The notes beneath the pieces were generated by a model, which was given only the letters and a program-made list of their open reading frames with translations, was not told the DNA's origin and ran no database searches. Of a stretch of DNA of 64,000 nt, positions 16,792 to 25,879 are shown piece by piece. How positions within the stretch are numbered: position 1 is the first letter of the stretch; every line of letters starts with the position of its first letter. Position numbers and translations under genes: made by a program. Source of the DNA: Promethearchaeota archaeon (GTDB lineage: Archaea > Asgardarchaeota > Lokiarchaeia > Sigyniarchaeales > SOKP01); NCBI GenBank assembly GCA_016840085.1, contig JAEOTA010000006.1, positions 19,639-83,638 of the forward strand, written 5' to 3'.

Positions 16792-18069
16792 TCAAGATTT
16801 TTTCTTCTTTTTCCCAGCACTTCCCAGTTTGCCCATAATCCATTCAGGTGTTCCAACACCATTAAAATACTCTGTCCAAATATACATAAGTAACCCTAAA
16901 AATCCACAATAACCAGCAAAAACGATTGGCAAAAAGATAATAGAAAACTGACTTCCATATAGTGGAAGGAATAAATATTGAATTAAGAAAAGAGAGAGAC
17001 TTGTTTTTCCATAAAAATTAACCATTTTAATGACATCATTAGATTTTTTTTTAATATCAATAAAGTAAAAGCATACTGCGATAAGTAAGAATCCAACTCC
17101 GAGATTATAGAACATGTTTTGGGCGGTACATCTTATCATATACACTGGCATTCCTGGAAAATAGGAATAATCTTGTTGATTAGCTATTCGCAATAAATCA
17201 ATATGCAAATATTCTGATTCTACAATAAATCCAGGTGCTGAGTGATATGGAGGAGGAGCAGGATTTAAGAATGCCCATCCAGGTTCCCAAATATCAAAAG
17301 CTACGCCCCTCGGAACAATAATAAATAAACCAATTAATACTAATGCAATTCCATAATAAGTAAAGATTCGAAATAACCTATAATAAGCCTCTTTCGTCCC
17401 TTTTATCATTGCCTCGTAAATATATTCACCAAATATTGTAGATATAAAACATACTGATAGGTATGGTAAAATTGGTACTTGAGGGAGAGGAGATGTTATA
17501 ATGAAATGTAAGATTAGAACAACTACATTAGCATCCTTAAATTCATAGAGGATTTCTCGAATCCAAGGAGAAAAGTAAATAATAATCGCGCCAATCACTG
17601 CGCGTGATAACTTACTAAATTTTAGTACATAGTATGAGAAAATCTGAGAGAATCCAATAAACATTAGGATGTTCCAACCCCATAAATTAGCAGGGAAAGG
17701 AACAGCTACGCCTGATGAGTACAACGACATTGGATTGAAAAGCACACCTATAACTATGATCACTACTCCTCTTATTAAGATCCCATTGCGAATTACTTTT
17801 TCAGGTAATACTCCCTTTTTTCTTTTAACACTGAAAATTACACTAAGAGCCGAAAGAAACACAAATAGCGAAGGACCGAGAACGTCCAAAAATGCAAAAA
17901 CAAGTCCATATATATACCTCCAATCTTTATCAAGCCAGCTGAGAGCAGAATGAGCTAAGATTATAAAGACCATAGCAAGCCCTTTTACAAAATCTATTGA
18001 AGCAATTCGCTTCGATGCTAAATTATTATTGAATTCGGCAGTTGATACTTCTTCAGTAGATATCGACAT
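16792..18069 (-). CDS. Polytopic membrane acyltransferase-like protein (HGSNAT/OpgC-like)
   Basis: The 425-residue protein has about ten transmembrane segments. After a short cytosolic start comes RIASIDFVKGLAMVFIILAHS, the first-helix pattern of the acyltransferase-3/DUF1624-type families (R-x-x-x-x-D-x-x-x-G-x-x-x-x-x-x-x-H), where the membrane-embedded His is thought to act in acyl transfer to sugars. The second helix FAFLDVLGPSLFVFLSALSVIFS is almost identical to that of the paralog at 19656-21077. The C-terminus is Lys-rich and cytosolic. It is separated from its paralog by a GT87 glycosyltransferase on the same strand, suggesting a surface-glycan modification cluster. The donor and acceptor are unknown. 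Confidence 0.72.
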   Translation of the reverse strand: MSISTEEVSTAEFNNNLASKRIASIDFVKGLAMVFIILAHSALSWLDKDWRYIYGLVFAFLDVLGPSLFVFLSALSVIFSVKRKKGVLPEKVIRNGILIRGVVIIVIGVLFNPMSLYSSGVAVPFPANLWGWNILMFIGFSQIFSYYVLKFSKLSRAVIGAIIIYFSPWIREILYEFKDANVVVLILHFIITSPLPQVPILPYLSVCFISTIFGEYIYEAMIKGTKEAYYRLFRIFTYYGIALVLIGLFIIVPRGVAFDIWEPGWAFLNPAPPPYHSAPGFIVESEYLHIDLLRIANQQDYSYFPGMPVYMIRCTAQNMFYNLGVGFLLIAVCFYFIDIKKKSNDVIKMVNFYGKTSLSLFLIQYLFLPLYGSQFSIIFLPIVFAGYCGFLGLLMYIWTEYFNGVGTPEWIMGKLGSAGKKKKKS

Positions 18070-18253
18070 TCTTGATAATACACCAATTAATTATAGAATA
18101 AGGAAAAATCGACTTTCCTAAATAAAATTTTTTTTATATTTTAATTAAATTTAAACTAAAAAAACCTTTTTGTTATGAGTATTGATATTTAATCTCTGAG
18201 AAACTTTTAGTGCGAGTTCTTTTAAAAATAGGATAATAATCCCTATCTAAATT

Positions 18254-19540
18254 TTATTTTACATGATTTATGTTATAAATAAGTAAAGAATAGTATAATA
18301 AAATCAATAATATTAATCCTCCTATATTAAAAGGAAAAATTTCATATGTTAGATAAAAGATAATCCAAAATATTAATATTAAAAAAGAAATGAGATAGTA
18401 AATATATTTAAAAAAAATATAGAGTTCAAAATCTTTTTCTAATAGTATAAAAAGGACTAAAAAAGGAGCCAATACAACTATATGATGAGGCCATGAGTCA
18501 AAATATACAAGGAGCATGATAGTAATACCAGCAAAGTACCCATGAATCAACTTATTTTGCTGAGCTCTAGAAAATAAAAATAATAAATACAAAGGAAGTA
18601 AAAAAAGTAAGGTTATTATAATAAAAACTAAGAAATAATTGATATCCAATTCGAGCACTTGAAAAAGAATAAGAATAATTCTCGTAAGGCTAAAAGAAGG
18701 ATTGATCTCCAAGCCTCCTCCAATATTATATGTATATTCTCCTGTGAGATTAACTTCAATGAAATCTCCTATCATTTTAGGATGAAATATAAAAAATAAT
18801 CCTGATAAAATAATTAGGAAAATAGACCCAAACAGTCTTAAAATCGTTCTTTTAAATTGAAATACCATTTTTTTAACTTTTACATCGTAATTTAAGAATA
18901 TTATAAAAGGTAAAAGAAGTGCTAAAGATGGTTTGAATAAAATTCCTAAACCAAGTGAGATTCCTCCAAGAAAGTCAAATTTAACACTATCTTTCAAGAA
19001 GAAAAAAAGCGAAGTAAGAATAAAAAAAGACACTAAAACATTGATTTGACCTAAAAAATAGTTCATAAATTGAGGAAGCATTATTAAAAAAATACCAAGG
19101 TGATGAAGTATAGATTCATTATCTGGATCATAGAATATGTCTTTTAAGTTATTCACTTTATAACTAATATTCAACTTCCTGTTCGTATTCATATGAATTT
19201 GAATAATTTTATAAATCAAATAGATAGTAATGAGATTTAACGCAAAATTAAATATTTGAAATACAAAAAAACCTAATTTTAATCCTAATAACGAAAAAGG
19301 AGTAAAAAAGTAGGCAGAAATTGGAAAATATCTAAATGGAAAGAGATAGAGAGATGAATTATATAAATTGGGTAAATCATTAATTATGGTCAAACCTGCA
19401 TTGTAAAAAGTCAAATAATCAGTATTACTGCTACTCATCAGTGGACTTTTTAAAAAAAAGAAAAAAATGAAAGTTATTACTAAAAATAAAGCATTTATTA
19501 CCACAGCAAATAAAAAAAAAATTTGTGTCTTATTCATCAA
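18254..19540 (-). CDS. GT87-like polyprenyl-phosphate-dependent glycosyltransferase
   Basis: A 428-residue integral membrane protein with ten or more helices. The N-terminal outer loop has the family pattern of an acidic residue after helix one (SSNTDYLTFYNAGLTIINDLPNLYNSSLY) followed by FRYFPISAYFFTPFSLLG, as in GT87/DUF2029 mannosyltransferases. A later loop carries PSLALLLPFIIFLNYD, and an internal amphipathic segment contains PHHIVVLAP. These GT-C enzymes transfer a sugar from a polyprenyl phosphate donor at the outer membrane face. It lies between two paralogous acyltransferase-like genes. Sugar specificity is not readable. Confidence 0.75.
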   Translation of the reverse strand: MMNKTQIFFLFAVVINALFLVITFIFFFFLKSPLMSSSNTDYLTFYNAGLTIINDLPNLYNSSLYLFPFRYFPISAYFFTPFSLLGLKLGFFVFQIFNFALNLITIYLIYKIIQIHMNTNRKLNISYKVNNLKDIFYDPDNESILHHLGIFLIMLPQFMNYFLGQINVLVSFFILTSLFFFLKDSVKFDFLGGISLGLGILFKPSLALLLPFIIFLNYDVKVKKMVFQFKRTILRLFGSIFLIILSGLFFIFHPKMIGDFIEVNLTGEYTYNIGGGLEINPSFSLTRIILILFQVLELDINYFLVFIIITLLFLLPLYLLFLFSRAQQNKLIHGYFAGITIMLLVYFDSWPHHIVVLAPFLVLFILLEKDFELYIFFKYIYYLISFLILIFWIIFYLTYEIFPFNIGGLILLILLYYSLLIYNINHVK

Positions 19541-19655
19541 TTATCTTCAAATCTATTAAATTATGAGTGGAAACATCTTCTTTTAATTAGATGTTTAATC
19601 ATTATTATAAATTAAAAAATGTTAAGAATTTATATTTTTCGTCAATCTCCTTGAT

Positions 19656-21077
19656 TTAATTCACATTTTCTTCTTTTCTTGTATCATCTTTCGAGAGTTT
19701 TTTCATGAAATCCTCCATCTTCTTTACTTTTTCTCGTTTTTTAATCTTTGCATACACCTTTTTAGATGTTTTCTTGACAGCTTCACCTGATTTTTGTCCA
19801 ATTCTTCCTAACTGAACCATTAGCCATTCAGGAGAGCCAACACCCTTAAAATTCTCCATCCAAACCCACATAAGAATGCCTAGAAAACCAACGTAGCAAA
19901 AAACAATAATCAAAAAGAGAGAAACACTGAATTGATCAAAGAAGATTGGAAGAAATAGGAAATGAATTAGGAATAAACTAAGGGAAACTTTACCATAATA
20001 TATCAACATATTCGTGAAATCATTTGAGACATTCTTAATATCTATAAAGTAAAAGAATATTGAGATAACGAATAATGCAGCACCTTGATTATAAAACATA
20101 TTAGCACTTGTGCCCCGTATTAAGAAATTAGGCATTCCAGGGATTACAAAAAAATCCTGTTTATTTGCGATTTCTAATAAATCTAAATGTGGATATTCAG
20201 ATAATCCACCTACTACTGATTCAGGTGTTTGTAATGCCCAACCAGGTTGCCATTGTGTAAAATTTAGACCGTTAGGGAAAAAGGCAAAAATTCCAACCAA
20301 TATTAAAACTATTCCCCAAATAAAAAATATACGAAATAAACCCACGTAAGCGTCTTCAGTTCCTTTATTCATTGCTTCAAAGATGTATTCACCAAATATT
20401 GTAGACATGAAGCAAATCGACACCCATGGTAAAAGAGTTAAATGAGGTGTTGGAGATGTTATGATGTAGTGGAAAAAAATACATATTAAATTACCAGCAT
20501 CTTTACCTTCAAAAAGAAAAGCCCTAAGTATTGGAGAAAAAACAATTATTAAAATACCTATTAAAATACGTCTTGATTTCTTTAACTTTAAAATATAATA
20601 AGAAAAAATTTGAGAAAACCCAATGAATGTTATAATATTCCACCCAAAAACAATTACAATGATTTTTCCTGTTACTGGATCAATTCCCACTAAATTAGTC
20701 ATCATTCCTATTATGATCATTACAATTCCTCTTGTGAAAATACGGTTTCTAATAATCTTTTGAGGTAAAATTCCTTCTTTCCTTTTTATACTAAAGATAA
20801 CACTTAGAGCTGAAAGAAAAACAAATAATGATGGACCAAGAATATCTAATAGAGCAAATAGAAGTCCATATAGATATATAGAATCATTGTCAAGCCATGC
20901 TTGTGCTGTGTGGGCTAAAATTACAAAGATTATAGCAAAACCTTTTAAAAAATCTATTGATGATATGCGTTTAGGAGAGGCATAATCTTTAATATCCTCA
21001 AGAGGAATTTCTTGTTTTAGATAATTAAAGAGCGGAGGAGATTCAGTTTCTATTTCTATTTCAATTTCTGAAGTCAT
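19656..21077 (-). CDS. Polytopic membrane acyltransferase-like protein, paralog of the 16.8-18.1 kb gene
   Basis: The 473-residue protein shares the arrangement and long identical stretches with the product of 16792-18069: RISSIDFLKGFAIIFVILAHTA in helix one, LDILGPSLFVFLSALSVIFS in helix two, FGEYIFEAMNKGTEDAY in the middle loop and a late FKGVGSPEWLM. It differs by a longer acidic N-terminal tail and a long Lys-rich C-terminal tail (about 60 residues) that is probably cytosolic. The first-helix Asp and His expected in HGSNAT/acyltransferase-3-like proteins are conserved. Duplication around the GT87 gene suggests a glycan-acylation role for both, which is inference. Confidence 0.72.
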   Translation of the reverse strand: MTSEIEIEIETESPPLFNYLKQEIPLEDIKDYASPKRISSIDFLKGFAIIFVILAHTAQAWLDNDSIYLYGLLFALLDILGPSLFVFLSALSVIFSIKRKEGILPQKIIRNRIFTRGIVMIIIGMMTNLVGIDPVTGKIIVIVFGWNIITFIGFSQIFSYYILKLKKSRRILIGILIIVFSPILRAFLFEGKDAGNLICIFFHYIITSPTPHLTLLPWVSICFMSTIFGEYIFEAMNKGTEDAYVGLFRIFFIWGIVLILVGIFAFFPNGLNFTQWQPGWALQTPESVVGGLSEYPHLDLLEIANKQDFFVIPGMPNFLIRGTSANMFYNQGAALFVISIFFYFIDIKNVSNDFTNMLIYYGKVSLSLFLIHFLFLPIFFDQFSVSLFLIIVFCYVGFLGILMWVWMENFKGVGSPEWLMVQLGRIGQKSGEAVKKTSKKVYAKIKKREKVKKMEDFMKKLSKDDTRKEENVN

Positions 21078-21212
21078 TTTATTTTCACTACTCTTTTTAA
21101 TTGGGAATTCAAGATCGAAGAAAGATTAATATTTTCAAAATTTATTTTAATAATATTCTTTTTCAATTTTTATAGTTTTTCAATATCATAGAAAAAAATA
21201 GATAGATATTCA

Positions 21213-21632
21213 ATGGAATTCAAAAATATTCTTAATAAAAACTTATTTGGGTTAATAGGATCAATTTTATTAATATTATCTGAATTTTTTCAATGGTTTT
21301 CAGAACAAAATCTTATTGAGCTATATATATTAACGACTTCCATTGAGATTGAAAATTCTTTTTTATTCCTATTTCCATTAATCAGTGGGATTATTTGTTT
21401 AGCAGCTAGTATTTTAATTATTTATAAAGTCGAATTCAAGATTAAATCAGTTATATTATCATTAGTAGGTTTAGGATTTCTAATAATATTCTTTTTTGAT
21501 TACTTTATTCAAGAGATACAATATCTCTATAATGCGGGTGCTGGTCTATATATGGGAATATCAGGATTTCTCTTAATTATAATTAATATAATAAATGTGT
21601 TAATTACTATAGATAATCAAGGGGGTACATAG
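21213..21632 (+). CDS. Small four-helix membrane protein, unknown function
   Basis: The 139-residue protein is predominantly hydrophobic with about four transmembrane segments and few charged residues; no family motif is recognised. Its stop codon TAG (21630-21632) overlaps an ATA triplet (21629-21631) that is the best candidate start of the next gene, so the two are probably coupled and may form a membrane pair with the winged-helix membrane protein downstream. Confidence 0.6.
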   Translation: MEFKNILNKNLFGLIGSILLILSEFFQWFSEQNLIELYILTTSIEIENSFLFLFPLISGIICLAASILIIYKVEFKIKSVILSLVGLGFLIIFFFDYFIQEIQYLYNAGAGLYMGISGFLLIIINIINVLITIDNQGGT

Positions 21633-22510
21633 ATATCAGTAATAACAGTAAAAAAGGGGGGAATAAAAATCATGATATTGAATCGAGTTTCTATTATGCT
21701 TTAGGTCATGAAATTCGCAGAGAAATTTTAAAGATAATAGGAGATAATGAGTTTACTTCATTTACTAATTTAAAAAAAGAGCTAAATGTTAGCACGGGAA
21801 CAATTTATCATCATTTAGATACATTATCTGAATTAATTGAACAACGAGAAGATAAAAAATATTGTTTAACAGAATTAGGGATTTACGCTTATAATTCTAT
21901 AAAAGACAATATAGAATCAATTAAAGCGCCAGAGAAGGAATTTAAGTCTCCGATTTTAAGAAAATTAATGTCAGTAACAACTAAAAGATTCATACAATTT
22001 GAAAAGAAAGATAAAATTTTTACGATTTTGATATCAATAGCAATATTAATTCTTGGGACTCTACTTTGTTGGCTGAACGGATTTTTCTCATTTTTATTGT
22101 TTTATCTAGATGTTGATCAGAGTTCATTTGAATCAATTTATCGGCTTTTGATTAGTTTTAGTTTTATTGCAAATTTTTTCCTTCTTTTTATTATAATAGA
22201 GGGTATTTCAAGAATATTTTATAAAAATAAGGAAAATACAGTTTATTTTTTTCAATCTTTTGCAATTATTCAATTTCCGATGTTATTTTACCTTATTTCT
22301 CACTTAATTTTTAAATTCTCAAATTTATTGGATAATAATATATTTAATTTGATAGATAAAATTTTACTGATCATTTTCCAAGTTTGGTCCTTATGGTTAT
22401 TATCATATAGTTTAAGTGTCAAAAAAGGATTGAAAATCGAAACTAGTTTGATTATATCTCTCTTACTTCACTATAGTGGTTTCACAATCATCCTATTTAT
22501 ATTGGTTTAA
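21629..22510 (+). CDS. ArsR-like winged-helix protein with C-terminal membrane domain
   Basis: The open frame encodes an N-terminal winged helix (ALGHEIRREILKIIG, then NVSTGTIYHHLDTLSEL and a LTELGIYAY wing) followed by four or five transmembrane helices. The first in-frame ATG (21968) falls after the whole winged helix. Between the upstream TAA and that ATG there is no ATG, GTG or TTG. The earliest plausible start is ATA at 21629, overlapping the upstream gene's stop as ATAG and preceded by the G-rich word AGGGGGT; this gives about 293 residues. The membrane part (LLIIFQVWSLWLLSYSLSVKKG) vaguely recalls Yip1-type domains. It would be a membrane-bound transcription regulator or a domain-fused membrane protein. 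The last 14 bases overlap the 3' end of the convergent ATP-grasp gene. Confidence 0.68.
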   Translation: MDISNNSKKGGNKNHDIESSFYYALGHEIRREILKIIGDNEFTSFTNLKKELNVSTGTIYHHLDTLSELIEQREDKKYCLTELGIYAYNSIKDNIESIKAPEKEFKSPILRKLMSVTTKRFIQFEKKDKIFTILISIAILILGTLLCWLNGFFSFLLFYLDVDQSSFESIYRLLISFSFIANFFLLFIIIEGISRIFYKNKENTVYFFQSFAIIQFPMLFYLISHLIFKFSNLLDNNIFNLIDKILLIIFQVWSLWLLSYSLSVKKGLKIETSLIISLLLHYSGFTIILFILV

Positions 22511-23804
22511 GAATTTTAAAGCCCAATTTTGTTAAGGATTGAGTTATTTCTTTATATCTTTTCCTAGATGACTCTAAGTCTCTTGTTTTAGTCGCTATAA
22601 AGCATGAAAAATGATTTGAATCATTTAATGAAATGGGGGGTGTCACAAATTCGGGGACTTCTTTAATTAATTTAGATATTAACCCTTCATATAATCCCTT
22701 ATTAGTTATCAGATCCTTTGAGCTTAATTCAATTCTAGTAAATAATGAAAAATTAAGATATTTAATCTTTATAGACTCTGTAACATTTAGTTTTGAATTT
22801 AGTATCAATTTAACAGGATTTTGATTAATTGTATTTCTTAATCCTATATAAGATGTTGTTAATCTTGGATTAATTTCTATAAAATAAAGTTGGAGATCCT
22901 CTTTTCTTATTAAATCTATGCCAAAATATCCCGTAAATTTTGAAAACTTAGGAAATTTAATAGAATTTTTTAAATTTATATATATGTCTTGGGCATCCTT
23001 TACGGGAGTATGACCTCCAAAATATTCAGATTCATGGTTTGAATTTTTTAAATTTACAGTTTGGGAATTAATACTTAGAATTATCGGGGAATCTATTGAA
23101 GAATTCATTGAAAATTGAGTTCCAATTAAAGAGACACTTAAATCACAACCCTCAACATATTGTTGAAGGATATACTTACGTTTACTATCTAACGTATCCT
23201 TATATTGCTGAAAATAAGCTCTTATTTGCTCTTTATTTTCAAAATAGTATATTGATTCTGCACCTACTCCATCTTCGGGTTTAATTACGATAGGTGTTTT
23301 TAATTTGTAAAATTTTTGAATAATAAAGTCAATATCTAAATTATTCTTTTTAAATGGTATTATATAAGTTTTAGGAGTAACAATCTTATTAACTTTAAAA
23401 AAATCGTAGGTTTTTATCTTTGATGTTCCTAATTTAATTCCTTCTAAATTAGTACTTAAAAGTATTTTTTCATGATTTATTATGATTTTTGAAAGGTTAT
23501 AAAGTATGTTTGAAGATTCAGGAGCAATGATAAAAACATATTTGCTATCTTTAACAAGGTTTTTGAATTTTCGAAGAAAATTCTCTTTACTATCAATTCT
23601 TTTAATGATATCTGCTTGTAAATATTTTGATAAGAAGAAAATCCGATAATCTAAAATTGTGCTTATTTCAAAATCTAACCTTTTAAAATCAGTTATAATA
23701 GATTTTAACATCCCAAAACCTTCACAAAAAAGTGAAGTTGGGATATTAATTTGATTAAATCCTCCCCCAGAAACATATTCAAAAATAAATAATTTATTCT
23801 TCAT
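22497..23804 (-). CDS. ATP-grasp ligase, MfnD-like (tyramine-glutamate ligase family)
   Basis: The 435-residue protein begins LFIFEYVSGGGF, the typical opening of the archaeal ATP-grasp group that includes MfnD, which joins tyramine and L-glutamate in methanofuran synthesis. The ATP-grasp core is visible: PIVIKPEDGVGAESIYYF (phosphate-binding loop with Lys), a YILQQYVEGCDLSVSLIG strand, and the metal-binding GYFGIDLIR...LYFIEINPRLTTSYIGLR segment with Glu and Asn. The size exceeds the shortest MfnD proteins (about 300) through an N-terminal domain and a C-terminal extension of about 100 residues. Methanofuran synthesis is plausible given the tetrahydromethanopterin-type C1 pathways of Asgard archaea, but another amino-acid ligation is possible. 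Confidence 0.7.
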   Translation of the reverse strand: MKNKLFIFEYVSGGGFNQINIPTSLFCEGFGMLKSIITDFKRLDFEISTILDYRIFFLSKYLQADIIKRIDSKENFLRKFKNLVKDSKYVFIIAPESSNILYNLSKIIINHEKILLSTNLEGIKLGTSKIKTYDFFKVNKIVTPKTYIIPFKKNNLDIDFIIQKFYKLKTPIVIKPEDGVGAESIYYFENKEQIRAYFQQYKDTLDSKRKYILQQYVEGCDLSVSLIGTQFSMNSSIDSPIILSINSQTVNLKNSNHESEYFGGHTPVKDAQDIYINLKNSIKFPKFSKFTGYFGIDLIRKEDLQLYFIEINPRLTTSYIGLRNTINQNPVKLILNSKLNVTESIKIKYLNFSLFTRIELSSKDLITNKGLYEGLISKLIKEVPEFVTPPISLNDSNHFSCFIATKTRDLESSRKRYKEITQSLTKLGFKILKPI

Positions 23805-23941
23805 TAATTTAGAATTAAAAATTAGTTTTCAGAGTTTTATAGATCACCCCGTCATTAAAATGTTTTTATAGATTAGTTTTAAAATGATGAAGAAATAATT
23901 TTAAATAACGTTAATTTAACAAAAAACTTTAAAATTTGATT

Positions 23942-25177
23942 ATGTCTCCTTTTTATCAAGAAGAAGTCATGCAACGTATTCGATACTTGCACTTCAATAT
24001 AAAGAAGTTAGAAGATGCTTTAGAAAAAGAAGATGAACATTTTAGTTTAGATGATCTAAATCTTATTTTCGAATATACTAAAGTCTTAAATGTAAATTAT
24101 CAAAATGAAAATCATAGTGCGATTTTGAAAGATTTGGATATTACACCAACTTTTCAAGATCCGGTGGCTAACAGAGAGATTGAGATTCATGATATAATGT
24201 TTGAATGTGCTAGAGTTTTATGGGTTATGGCTAAGGCATATTCACAACTTTCTGAAAAATATGAGGAAGAAGAAGAATGGGAAAATGCTATAATTTCTAT
24301 GACAGAGTGTAGTAAGATCTATAAGACAGCAGCATATTTTAGCGCTGCTGTTGTCCACCAAAAAGATAAAGGAATTATTCTTGATTCTGAGAATCTTGAG
24401 TTAAATTCAGAGGAATCACGAGTTCTTGCTCAAAGTATCGCAGCATTAAAAGAAGAAAATGAGAATAATATTTACTTTTCATCCAAATTATATGCGGGTC
24501 TCAGTTTATTATCAAAAAGACTATTTTATTTAAGAAAGCATGAGGAAAAGAAAAAACAACAGATAAGAGCCCAATTTCATTATGATATGGGAAAAGCATG
24601 CAATCTTAAAGCTCATGCTTCTTTAGAATCTTCAATAACAAATATAAATAAAGAAAAAGTAAAAAAATTACAGCAAAAAGCTTTATGGTATTATTTAAAA
24701 GCAAAAAACATTTGGGATGATATGGTTGAAAATCTTTCACTCTCTAGTGAAGAAAAGGAAAATATAGAGTTAAACTTATCTATAGTGGAAGAAAATCTTA
24801 AGGAAAGTGATATAGAACAACTAAATTATGAAGAAATAAAAAAAATTCAAGATCCCGAACCTATAATTATTATTCCAGAAAATTTAGCCCCATTTGTGCC
24901 AAAAAATATAATTTATTTGACCAAATTTGTGCCAAGAGATGTAAATATCAAAAGATTTAAGACATACCAGAAGAAAAAATTAGAAGAAAAAATACCCTAT
25001 AGTAAAAAAGAAAAATTAATCGATAAAAAAGCGGGAGTTGTAAGAACTATAAATGAATTGAAAGTTTTAAGGGGAAGTAACGAAATTGATGTCGATAAAT
25101 TTGCCGAACTTATGGAAAAGTATTCAACTAAACTTAAGATGATTGATTCCGCTATAGAGAAATTAGCAAAAAGATAA
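23942..25177 (+). CDS. Helical protein resembling the BRO1/ALIX domain (candidate)
   Basis: About 411 residues, from the ATG at 23942 (a TTG two codons upstream is less likely). It is almost wholly helical and Glu/Lys-rich, without transmembrane segments. The middle (about residues 75-270) shows TPR-like helix pairs that follow the order of BRO1 domains: ECARVLWVMAKAYSQLSEKY, then SMTECSKIYKTAAYFSAAV (BRO1: AAKHFQ-AAGAF), then YFSSKLYAGLSLLSKRLFYL (BRO1: LMLAQAQEVFF), then a long helix pair. After this come LNYEEIKKIQDPEPIIIIPE and FVPKN, at the place where BRO1 has IYHERVPDLKDLDP and a Pro-rich strand. BRO1 proteins recruit ESCRT-III in eukaryotes. The match is by eye, not by search; a generic TPR protein is the alternative. 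The C-terminal 80 residues are a charged helix. Confidence 0.55.
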   Translation: MSPFYQEEVMQRIRYLHFNIKKLEDALEKEDEHFSLDDLNLIFEYTKVLNVNYQNENHSAILKDLDITPTFQDPVANREIEIHDIMFECARVLWVMAKAYSQLSEKYEEEEEWENAIISMTECSKIYKTAAYFSAAVVHQKDKGIILDSENLELNSEESRVLAQSIAALKEENENNIYFSSKLYAGLSLLSKRLFYLRKHEEKKKQQIRAQFHYDMGKACNLKAHASLESSITNINKEKVKKLQQKALWYYLKAKNIWDDMVENLSLSSEEKENIELNLSIVEENLKESDIEQLNYEEIKKIQDPEPIIIIPENLAPFVPKNIIYLTKFVPRDVNIKRFKTYQKKKLEEKIPYSKKEKLIDKKAGVVRTINELKVLRGSNEIDVDKFAELMEKYSTKLKMIDSAIEKLAKR

Positions 25178-25201
25178 ATCTTTAAAATAAGTTTATTTTG
25201 G

Positions 25202-25633
25202 TTAAAAACGTTCTCCAGGTAAAGGTTTTTTCTCTTTTTCCAGATATTTTTTGCGATTTTCCTCTAATTCAAAATCTCTTTGAGATTCTTCTTGGAATAC
25301 AATATCATAAACTTCTTTTATCACAACACAGATTAGTAAAGCTTCCATAAAACTGATTAGAACTACCATTAGCAGCTCTAAATTATGCAAATTTTTGAAA
25401 AATAGTGTCGTAAACATAAAAAAATGAGGGATATATAAGAGCGTGACTATTCCAATATTTTTACCAAATTTAATAATATGTTTATTTTCTAGTTTGAAAA
25501 TTTTTTCTATTTTTACTACTTGCCATAAATAGTATATACAAAATAAGAGATTTATAGCGCACAAGATTATAATAAGATCTCTTTCTGCAGTCTCTAAGGC
25601 AATATAAGGTTGCAATAAATAGGATCCTATCAT
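25202..25633 (-). CDS. Small multi-pass membrane protein, unknown function; true start further upstream
   Basis: The reading from ATG at 25633 gives 143 residues with three to four transmembrane helices and a charged C-terminal tail (Glu/Lys/Arg-rich, ending LPGERF). The same frame stays open upstream to an in-frame TGA at about 25735-25738 and encodes a further hydrophobic helix (GLLSLVLILAFFSITF) preceded by a polar start, so a helix is cut in two by the listed start. There is no ATG, GTG or TTG in that extension. The start may be a non-standard codon such as ATT after the run of ten A residues, or the A run may hide an indel. No family is recognised. Confidence 0.55.
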   Translation of the reverse strand: MIGSYLLQPYIALETAERDLIIILCAINLLFCIYYLWQVVKIEKIFKLENKHIIKFGKNIGIVTLLYIPHFFMFTTLFFKNLHNLELLMVVLISFMEALLICVVIKEVYDIVFQEESQRDFELEENRKKYLEKEKKPLPGERF

Positions 25634-25879
25634 AAAAGTGATTGAGAAAAAAGCTAAAATTAATACTAAAGATAATAATCCATCATGGAAATCTTTATAA
25701 TCTAAAGTATTCTCACCAATATATTTTTTTTTTAATCAGCCTATTCTAAATATAATTTAATTTTAAATTAATATTTAAAGCAATTTTACAGTATTTATTG
25801 AAAAGTAAATTGAAATTTTATTAAAGAAAAAAATTAACAATATATTATCATAATCAAATTAGAAAAATGATTGTTATTT

